From Knufia peltigerae (lineage: Eukaryota; Ascomycota; Eurotiomycetes; Chaetothyriales; Trichomeriaceae): a DNA stretch of 14,102 nt. Shown here in pieces: positions 8,565-14,102 of the stretch; the stretch's first letter is position 1; every line of letters starts with the position of its first letter. Below the pieces are notes generated by a model. It saw only the letters and a list, made by a program, of their open reading frames with translations, searched no databases and was not told the DNA's origin. Both the position numbers and the translations under genes were made by a program. Location: NCBI GenBank assembly GCA_030247855.1, contig JAPDRN010000260.1, positions 1 to 14,102 of the forward strand, read 5' to 3'.

Positions 8565-9419
8565 ATGGAAACATACCAAGTGCCTCTAGAGCCCAACCCG
8601 TCTTCCGACCTTGGCAGAACTCCCTCGTCGCCATCCATCAACGACACCCGCGTGCGTCGTTTCCTGGTCTTGCTCGCTGTACGGCTTCTCCGTCTCTCCC
8701 AAACGCGCTCCGTTATCCGACTTTATCCCTGGCTCTGCATCAAGTATGGCATATCTCGACACCTCTCAGAAGCGCGGACGCTTCAGTTCGTTCAACAACA
8801 TACGTCGATCCCAACTCCCAAGGTGTACTGCGCTTTCGAACGAAACGGAATTACGTACATCGTAATGAGAAGGCTTCGCGGGAGAAGCCTCGCGTCAACC
8901 TGGAAGAATCTATCAGATCCGTCTAGGGAAAAGATACTGCACCGTCTACGAGAGATAGTCCTCGAGATGCGATCTATACCAGCGCCAGGTAACGAAATAG
9001 CCAGTGTAGACGGAGGATCACTATGGGATTGCAGGTTACCGTGCGGACTGGACCGCTTTGGTCCATTCGCTAACACCGATGATTTTCACCGTTTCCTTCG
9101 TAATGGTATCGAGGAAGCCCCACCTGGATACCCGGACATCAAGGATATGATTCAGCTACAAAAGCAGAAGTGGGGTCGGCCTGTTTTAAGTCATGGTGAC
9201 TTGAGCAGCTTGAATGTCTGGGTACATGGAGAGAATATAACAGGAATTATCGATTGGGAAACTGCTGGCTGGTGGCCTCCCTACTGGGAGTATACAACTG
9301 CGCACCAAGTCAATCCAAGGAATATGTTTTGGGGCGAAAATATTGACAAATTCTTGGAGCCTTGGCCTGAAGCTCTCAAGATGGAGAAGATTAGGCAGAG
9401 ATGGTGGGGAGAATTCTGA
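8565..9419 (+). CDS. APH (aminoglycoside phosphotransferase)/kinase-fold family protein
   Basis: This 284-aa single-exon protein, from ATG at 8565, belongs to the fungal APH-like branch of the kinase fold, which transfers phosphate from ATP to small molecules or unknown substrates. Visible landmarks are a Lys in the CIKYG strand (K60), the following helix Glu (SEA, E69), IPTPKVY, the hinge YIVMRRLRGRSL (98-109), the catalytic loop HGDLSSLN (H210, D212, N217) and the metal-binding IIDWE (D230). The downstream WPPYWEY segment is typical of fungal members. Catalytic residues are complete and the length is normal for the family. A stop TGA ends it cleanly at 9419. Fungal genomes hold many such paralogues of unknown substrate, so a drug-resistance role should not be assumed. 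It lies inside the candidate TIR element, tail to tail with the next gene. Confidence 0.87.
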   Translation: METYQVPLEPNPSSDLGRTPSSPSINDTRVRRFLVLLAVRLLRLSQTRSVIRLYPWLCIKYGISRHLSEARTLQFVQQHTSIPTPKVYCAFERNGITYIVMRRLRGRSLASTWKNLSDPSREKILHRLREIVLEMRSIPAPGNEIASVDGGSLWDCRLPCGLDRFGPFANTDDFHRFLRNGIEEAPPGYPDIKDMIQLQKQKWGRPVLSHGDLSSLNVWVHGENITGIIDWETAGWWPPYWEYTTAHQVNPRNMFWGENIDKFLEPWPEALKMEKIRQRWWGEF

Positions 9420-9450
9420 AGGCTATGTCTTTCTCAACTTACTGTATATC

Positions 9451-10037
9451 TCAAGAAGTTGTCTCCTTATGCTCCAGAAGGTCATATGTTGGAACTTTCT
9501 CTGGATTATACCTCGCAGATGAAAATCGACCGTCCGCTTTCTTTTGGTTACAGTAATCCAGTGCAGTTTTGCGAACAGTATTCCACACCAGGACGCTTGT
9601 TCCAACGGCCTTTTTGTCCTTACTAACAAGCTCTAGAGCTTCCTTCAGCCAGGCAACGCAGTTCCAACCATCCAAGCCATCCCTCACTGGGGTTTGACGC
9701 AAGATCGCATCAAGTCGAGCTGAATCGTCCACCTTGCCAATCAACACCCGCACTAGGAGCATACTTGTCGGTCGGAGTGACACAGATCTTTTCTCAAATT
9801 CCCAATGTACGCCATCCGAACCGACCTTTTCTTTCGCGTGGTATCGTACACCTTCTTTCTCTGGCTTCTCAATCTTCGGGCCTACCATCAAAGCCCAGTG
9901 ATAGCTGTTTTCGGGGATTACTCAAAAATGTCCAAAGTTTCCTATCTGAACTGCACTTACGTATCTTCAAGGTCTCGCATTTTCGGCTGCCCTCCTCTCG
10001 CATAAAGACAAATATATAACCGGTCTTTATTAGACAT
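9451..10037 (-). CDS. Two-exon gene for a 176-aa fungal hypothetical protein
   Basis: Exon 1 is 9961-10037 (ATG at 10037, MSNKDRLYICLYARGG) and exon 2 is 9451-9904. A 56-nt GT-AG intron (9905-9960, donor GTAAGT, acceptor AACAG) joins them in frame, giving DLEDT|YHWALMVGPK. Exon 2 alone would start with no clear initiation context, whereas the spliced product is coherent. It has a beta-rich start, a DTYHWAL motif (H28), RYHAKEK (~47-52), a WNC motif (106-108) in DGWNCVAWLKEAL, and a PTYDLLEHKE end. I associate this arrangement with a multicopy mould family of unknown function. A His near the N-terminus followed by an NC motif recalls permuted papain-like folds (LRAT/NlpC-P60), but this is only a suggestion. 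It is convergent with the APH-like gene, 31 nt apart. Confidence 0.8.
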
Positions 10038-10361
10038 GGCTCCTTCGATCACGTCGATTGCCCTCCAGGACCAGGAACAGTTCTTGTACAGTGTAGGTCA
10101 TGCTCCGATGCCAGAATCAAGGGACGGTCTCATCCTTAAGAGGGCTGGTGCTAACGCCTGATGTGTTGTCCAAAAACTTGCCAGAGTGGCTCTACGGTTC
10201 ACCGTAATGTAGCAAAATCTACTGAATGTTTTGCTGTATAGAAGATTCGAGAACTCTCAAGAGGACAGGTGTCCTCTTGTAGAGGGTCGACGCTGTACTC
10301 GGGCCAAAGTGCATGCCGACAGTGCGATTGTTCACATCAACTCACCACTCTCTTTCTTGTA
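10038..10361. other. Non-coding stretch between the 176-aa gene and the transposase
   Basis: It holds a perfect 10-bp hairpin (10258-10279) and two copies of TACAGTGTAG (10087-10096, and 10365-10374 just past the edge), each preceded by CTTGTA. The first copy could be another transposon end or a diverged duplicate. No gene is seen. Confidence 0.45.
10258..10279. repeat. Perfect inverted repeat (10-bp arms, 2-bp loop)
   Basis: caagaggaca-gg-tgtcctcttg is a perfect palindrome except for the two central bases, and CTCT/AGAG flanks extend the stem past a one-base bulge. It lies upstream of the transposase. Role unknown: it could be a terminator-like, regulatory or cruciform structure, or a transposon scar. 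Confidence 0.6.
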
Positions 10362-11410
10362 CTGTACAGTGTAGACTTTTTTAGGCTTCGTTCCCTCGCA
10401 ACGGCCCATGTCGATCATGGCCCCAAATCTGGCCCTGTCACAACACGGACAAAGCGAGCATATGATTCTCAGCCAATCACTTACAGCTTCAGACATAGCC
10501 AAGGTGGTTCGTTGTACTAGCCGCACCGTTAAACGACACCGCGCAAACCTACGATGTTTTGGCACCACTACTGCACCCCGCAATCCAGGCGGCCGACCTT
10601 CGATTCTAACCCCAGTAATGGTCTCGGAGCTGTGCGAACATTTGTTTGATAAGCCAGATGAAGACTTGGACGGCATGGTCATATGGCTGTGGGATGAGTT
10701 TGAGACCCTTGCATCGCGTTGGACGATCAGTAGAGCTTTGTCCTCCGCAGGCTGGTCCACGAAAGCAATACGACGTATCGCAAAAGGGCGAAATCCTGAC
10801 CTTCGTGACTACTACCAGAATGCAATGTCCGAGTTTCCATCATATCAACGAGTCTATGTCGACGAATCCGGATGCGACAAGAGAATCGGCTTCCGCCGCT
10901 GGGGATGGTCACCGCGTGGCGTAACCCCTACCAAGATCGCCCAACTTCCCCGAGGAAAGCGATATCAGATCTTACCCGCATTTAGTCAGGACGGAATCGT
11001 GATCACGCGAGTTTTCCAGGGCAATACCGATGCTACCATGTTCCTAGATTTTATCGAGCAATTACTCTGTCACTGTAACCCCTTTCCTCAAGAAAAATCT
11101 GTAATAATCATGGATAACGCATCGTTCCATCGCACGAAAGAGGTTGAAGATGCATGCGCACGTGCAGGAGTCAAGCTGGTCTTTCTACCTCCCTACTCGC
11201 CCGACTTCAACCCTATTGAGGAGTTCTTTGCCGAATTGAAGGCGTTTGTTAAAAAGCATTGGCATGTGTTTGAGGACAATCCATCATCCGATTTTGTTTC
11301 GTTTCTTGAATGGTGTATCGACGAAGTAGGTGGACGAGAAGCAAGCGCACGTGGCCACTTCAGGAGCGCGGGTGTTACAATAGAAGAGCTGTGAAAACTG
11401 TATAGTACTG
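10362..11410 (+). mobile_element. Possible compact nested Tc1-like element
   Basis: TA at 10360-10361 followed by CTGTACAGTGTAGACTTTT, and the reverse complement of the DNA ending at TA 11411-11412 (CAGTACTATACAGTTTTC), are weakly alike: about 12 of 19 positions including the TA, and several differences are C/T or G/A. If real, the element is about 1.05 kb with very short untranslated ends around the transposase. The match is too imperfect to be sure. The transposase may instead belong to the 8.2-kb repeat-bounded unit. Confidence 0.35.
10408..11394 (+). CDS. Tc1/mariner-type DD34E transposase (IS630-Tc1 superfamily)
   Basis: This intact 328-aa cut-and-paste transposase has an N-terminal helix-turn-helix DNA-binding part (~20-120): TASDIAKVVRCTSRTVKRH, then a GGRPS hook at 61-65 between the two helical halves. 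A DDE catalytic domain follows. Its triad is D152 (VYVDESG), D236 (IIMDNASFH) and E271 (DFNPIEEFF). Thirty-four residues separate the second D and the E, which makes it DD34E. The WGWSPRG strand and LPPYSPDFNPIE box are diagnostic. There is no stop, frameshift or intron, and the length is typical, so the enzyme may be active. It is the only DNA transposase in the 8.2-kb inverted-repeat interval. A perfect 10-bp palindrome ACTGTACAGT (10361-10370) precedes it. Confidence 0.95.
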   Translation: MSIMAPNLALSQHGQSEHMILSQSLTASDIAKVVRCTSRTVKRHRANLRCFGTTTAPRNPGGRPSILTPVMVSELCEHLFDKPDEDLDGMVIWLWDEFETLASRWTISRALSSAGWSTKAIRRIAKGRNPDLRDYYQNAMSEFPSYQRVYVDESGCDKRIGFRRWGWSPRGVTPTKIAQLPRGKRYQILPAFSQDGIVITRVFQGNTDATMFLDFIEQLLCHCNPFPQEKSVIIMDNASFHRTKEVEDACARAGVKLVFLPPYSPDFNPIEEFFAELKAFVKKHWHVFEDNPSSDFVSFLEWCIDEVGGREASARGHFRSAGVTIEEL

Positions 11411-11563
11411 TAAACCAAGATCTAAACACTAGAATTTCTCATAATCGCTACGGCTCCAGGCCGAAAATAACTATCAAACCATGATTCCCAACACCACCAC
11501 ATACATAGGAAAAAGTCAAAACCCCTCCCAATAGGTTGTTCACCGAAGATGTATAGACCCAGG

Positions 11564-12940
11564 CTAGAACTCCGAGATGCTGTCCGCTTCAATGTCATTC
11601 TGCTTGCAAAGTTTGACCCATAAAGGAATGTCCTTCACAAATCGCCGAGCGATGCCTTCCTCTACCCCTCCTTGCTCAATAAGAAAAGTAGGATTCTGGT
11701 CCTCATAGACTAAGTCGAGATCGAAGGATTTTTTAAGAAGAAAGTCAGCTGCTTTTTGATATTCTGTTTTGCGTGATTCCTCTTGCACTTGAGACTTAAG
11801 CCAGCTGCAGTACTTTTGTACATTAACCTCATGGAGGCCAGCGATGTCGAGACGCTTGGGTTCGGGTCGCTGCATACTCTCTAACTCCGTCGAAGATTGA
11901 GGTGGTAGAATGTTAGTGATTTGGATTGGGGCCCTGTCGAAAGAAATAGATCCACGATCAACACGCTTCCTCCGCATATATTGTTCTTCTTCCGCGTAGA
12001 TTTGTTGTCGAAGGCTGTCCGGGATGTCGTCGTGAGATTCCAGATAATTTTCATCCTCGACATACCTGACGAGAGTTCGTAGATGGTGCGCTTTTAAAGT
12101 GTACCTTTTTTGAGTTTGAGTGTCGTGCCAACACCAGAAATGCTTGACACAGGGTGGTCCCGGACAACGCATCAAAGCATAGACATATCGCCAAGCGGAG
12201 GGGTTACCTGTTGCGGCTTCCTCGGCGTCAATTTGAGCGGCACGTTCGGCCAGCATGTGTTGGGTAGCAGTCCCCCTAGCTTTCGTGGTTTTAGCGGCTG
12301 CGCTATTAGTCGAAATTGATGTGTTAACTTCTACGTAGCGAATGCGAATCTTCACGAGGAGCTTCTTCCCCTTCTGAAAAAGCTCACTCCATTCAGTTAG
12401 CTGTCTCTCCACAGCCGACCATTCAATTCGGAAATCTTCAAACTGCCGTGTGAGCGGACGCCCTGTTCGCCCAGTCACGGACACGATAATCTCGGTCTCT
12501 TCGACTCGAACACTCCGGGGAGGGTATCCTTTCTTCGACAGTCGTTCCTCCAGACGCGGTTGCAGGCACTTCTCCCAGTACACGGCAGGACTGAGTACCA
12601 CGTCTTGTTCCGTGTCCGTGATGATCGCCTTCTTTTTAATCATGACTTTCCACTCGATGGAGTAGTGTAGACAACAAGGAGGTACCTCGTCGTATGTTGC
12701 GTCGCCATCCCAATCTTCGAACGACACAAAACTGAGCCGTTGCGGGTGAGTCTCTTGTGAAAGCACTGAGAGTGACCGAGAGGACCATCGTGGAGCCGGG
12801 GTCGGTGCGGTCGAATACGGTGACCAACGGCCGTTCACAGCAGGCGTTCTAGTGCGACAAGTATACGATGAGCCCCAGTCTTCTACAGACGGGGTCACAG
12901 ACCAAGCTTGCGCAGGATCTGGTGTATTTGTCATTTCCAT
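11564..12940 (-). CDS. Orphan 458-aa fungal protein with a Cys/His cluster
   Basis: A single-exon gene opens with ATG at 12940 and ends at TAG 11564. The first ~75 residues are Ser/Thr/Pro-rich and probably disordered. A globular part starts at VPPCCLHYSIEWKV (~87-99), continues through a charged region (~110-210), then a Cys/His patch CPGPPC-x5-CW (C259, C264, C270) with HH at 285-286 and the HDDIPDSLRQQIYAEE helix. The C-terminal ~90 residues (KYCSWLKSQV … RRFVKDIPLWVKL) look helical. The layout reminds me of a multicopy, patchily distributed family of unknown function in moulds, but I cannot name it. The patch may bind zinc. No signal peptide or membrane segment is visible. It sits convergent to the transposase, 169 nt apart, inside the candidate TIR element. 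Confidence 0.82.
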   Translation of the reverse strand: MEMTNTPDPAQAWSVTPSVEDWGSSYTCRTRTPAVNGRWSPYSTAPTPAPRWSSRSLSVLSQETHPQRLSFVSFEDWDGDATYDEVPPCCLHYSIEWKVMIKKKAIITDTEQDVVLSPAVYWEKCLQPRLEERLSKKGYPPRSVRVEETEIIVSVTGRTGRPLTRQFEDFRIEWSAVERQLTEWSELFQKGKKLLVKIRIRYVEVNTSISTNSAAAKTTKARGTATQHMLAERAAQIDAEEAATGNPSAWRYVYALMRCPGPPCVKHFWCWHDTQTQKRYTLKAHHLRTLVRYVEDENYLESHDDIPDSLRQQIYAEEEQYMRRKRVDRGSISFDRAPIQITNILPPQSSTELESMQRPEPKRLDIAGLHEVNVQKYCSWLKSQVQEESRKTEYQKAADFLLKKSFDLDLVYEDQNPTFLIEQGGVEEGIARRFVKDIPLWVKLCKQNDIEADSISEF

Positions 12941-13892
12941 TCTTTTGAGCCTGCACTCGGATTACAGGCTCATCCGAGAGGTGCAGTCACGCCCCAATGT
13001 TCGGATGGGTGGACGTGCATCTTGGGTTTGTACAAGCGCAGTAGAGGTCGCGGAGGTTCGGCGCAGTTCGAAGCTTGGCATCAGTAATTTGGTCCTACTC
13101 TCACCCATAACATACCAAACACACTGCTATCGCAACACCATCGCGCCTCAATGAATGGTCGGACCCGACGCTATCACAGTACTTTGCCTTCTGCCATAAG
13201 GTGCGGTACATCTCGTGCCATGGATCGAAAGTTCAATGCAGGAAAGGGAAGAAGATTGCCGTCGCATCATTAGTAGCTCTGCAGAGCATTTGCGTTCGTA
13301 CCTGCTTTTTATTTCAGCTAGTAGATGTCGATACTTTCGGTCACTGGCCACGATAGCGCTCTCGTTGTTCTCAATCTTGCGTAGTGGAAGGGTTCAAAGA
13401 GCGGACAAATGCAAATTGCCTTACCATGGATCGACCAGCCGAGTGCCCCGGCGAATCGAACACCAAGCGGATATTGCGTTGTTCACGCAAAGCATGGCTA
13501 TACAAAGGCAGCGTCGCACGATGACCGACAGGGAGAGTCGCACTTGAGTAATACAGAATCGACGCGTCGTGTTATATAGGGAAGAGTTCAGGCGTAAATC
13601 TGACCTCGAAAACCCGTGGGATAAGCTTACCAAGTCATGTGCAGAAATTGCGAACGGAGCTTGCAGTATGCTGAACTTCCGAGAGGTCCACGGAAAGGCG
13701 CCAAGTCAAGCTGATAAACACCGTTCAAATGACATACGCTTTTCTTAGAGCCAGGTCAAACTTTTCCAGTTGATAAATTACAGTCGAGTATAATTGGATC
13801 GTTAGACCGCGGGACGCTTAACTGCAATCAGTAAAGCCGATGCAACAGTGGAGACTTTCTAACTTAAGTTATATAGTTCTATACTGTTTAAG
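12941..13892. other. Promoter side of the 458-aa gene and unresolved DNA
   Basis: The part nearest 12941 should hold the promoter of the minus-strand 458-aa gene. Between about 13150 and 13640 several frames on both strands give protein-like stretches, and candidate splice signals (GTAAGG near 13422-13427, GTACGA near 13296-13301, minus strand) could join some. No start, domain or single consistent model emerged, so no gene is called. The final ~150 bp are AT-rich. Confidence 0.4.
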
Positions 13893-13919
13893 GTGACGCC
13901 AGTTTCGCACATTACTGTA
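13893..13919 (-). repeat. Right copy of the 27-bp inverted repeat, candidate TIR
   Basis: This is the reverse complement of 5728-5754, with 26 of 27 identical. The only difference is t at 13905 where the left copy predicts c. The outer end is CACATTACTG-TA, so a TA dinucleotide flanks both copies. Inward sequence is unrelated to that beside the left copy. Confidence 0.85.
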
Positions 13920-14102
13920 TATGCAGGTCCAAGTTTGGAGGGTGATATTGGCCAGTAAGAAAAGTTCGGCCATCGTTGTTGGGGTTGCATTTCCTCGTGA
14001 CAGGTGGAAGAGGTTTGACCATGCCATTGAGGACTGATGAACCAGTGCGAGAACCTCTACTGCGGAGCTGGACTCGCGCGAGTAAACAGCACGGGCCAAC
14101 AA
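13920..14102. other. DNA outside the right inverted repeat
   Basis: A minus-strand frame covers this stretch and runs off the window edge. It shows no recognised domain, and it also crosses the inverted repeat, which argues against it being a native gene. No feature is called. Confidence 0.4.

Larger units (their letters stand above)
5730..13917. mobile_element. Candidate 8.2-kb TIR element carrying cargo genes
   Basis: Two nearly identical 27-bp inverted ends (5728-5754, 13893-13919) with TA at both outer edges enclose 8188 bp. The interval holds one intact DD34E transposase and several unrelated genes on both strands: a Cys-pair ORF, a broken gene, an APH-like kinase, a two-exon hypothetical and a 458-aa orphan. 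The inverted pair and TA edges are visible. That the block moved as a unit, and that the internal transposase acts on these ends, are inference. Typical Tc1 elements are 1-3 kb, so this would be unusually large. The alternative is two separate relics of one TIR family lying in opposite orientation, with a smaller nested Tc1 element between them. Confidence 0.5.

Noticed and set aside
8558..8926. Alternative plus-strand frame starting ATGTTTGATGG over the APH-like gene
   Set aside because: It lacks any kinase motif, and the overlapping frame from ATG 8565 carries the whole APH fold.
8565..9419. Calling the APH-like gene an aminoglycoside resistance gene
   Set aside because: The fold is clear, but fungal APH-like proteins are a broad family with unknown substrates. 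Nothing in the sequence points to a drug.
13148..13633. Possible multi-exon minus-strand gene (protein-like stretches with GTAAGG and GTACGA donors)
   Set aside because: Several incompatible frames look equally protein-like, no initiator ATG or domain fits, and the acceptor and branch signals are weak.
5936..13710. Direct 13-bp match gcgccaagtcaag at 5936-5948 and 13698-13710, near the two ends of the 8.2-kb block
   Set aside because: One or a few 13-mer matches are expected by chance in 14 kb, and the match does not extend. It is not evidence for subterminal repeats.
13779..13919. Short MITE made from the right 27-bp repeat and a TACAGT at about 13779
   Set aside because: Only about 6 bp match at the proposed left end, far weaker than the 26/27 match with 5728-5754.
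13869..14102. Minus-strand frame running off the right edge as a partial gene
   Set aside because: It crosses the inverted repeat and has no recognisable domain.

Overview
The window looks like nuclear DNA of a filamentous ascomycete (Pezizomycotina). Three things point there: a Tad-clade LINE retrotransposon, short (~56 nt) GT-AG introns with strong GTAAGT/GTACGT donors in two loci, and gene families I associate with moulds (an APH-like kinase family and two lineage-restricted hypothetical families). No housekeeping gene, tRNA or rRNA is visible. The content is that of an accessory, transposon-rich region.

Layout. Positions 1-302 are flanking DNA with no convincing gene. Positions 303-5720 are one apparently full-length LINE on the minus strand: 5' UTR, ORF1 (403 aa, two zinc knuckles), ORF2 (1294 aa: endonuclease, reverse transcriptase, RNase H, C-terminal CCHC) and a short 3' UTR ending in CACT repeats. 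A perfect 15-bp target-site duplication (288-302 and 5721-5735) brackets it. ORF1 and ORF2 overlap as ATGA.

Immediately beyond the LINE a second structure starts. The 27 bp at 5728-5754 recur in inverted orientation at 13893-13919 with one mismatch. Each copy begins with TA-CAGT, as Tc1/mariner-type ends do, and similarity stops abruptly inward. Together they delimit about 8.19 kb (5730-13917). Between them lie a small Cys-pair ORF (6590-7108, minus), a broken or mis-spliced gene (7611-8188, minus), an APH/kinase-like gene (8565-9419, plus), a two-exon 176-aa gene (9451-10037, minus), an intact DD34E Tc1-like transposase (10408-11394, plus) and a 458-aa orphan gene (11564-12940, minus). The LINE landed exactly across the outer edge of the left repeat, so the repeat end was there first.

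Interpretation. The sequence directly shows the inverted pair, the TSD, the intact transposase and the genes between the repeats. It is inference that the 8.2 kb moved as one cargo-carrying TIR element. Weak inner ends (about 10362 and 11410) leave open that the transposase belongs to a smaller nested Tc1 element instead.
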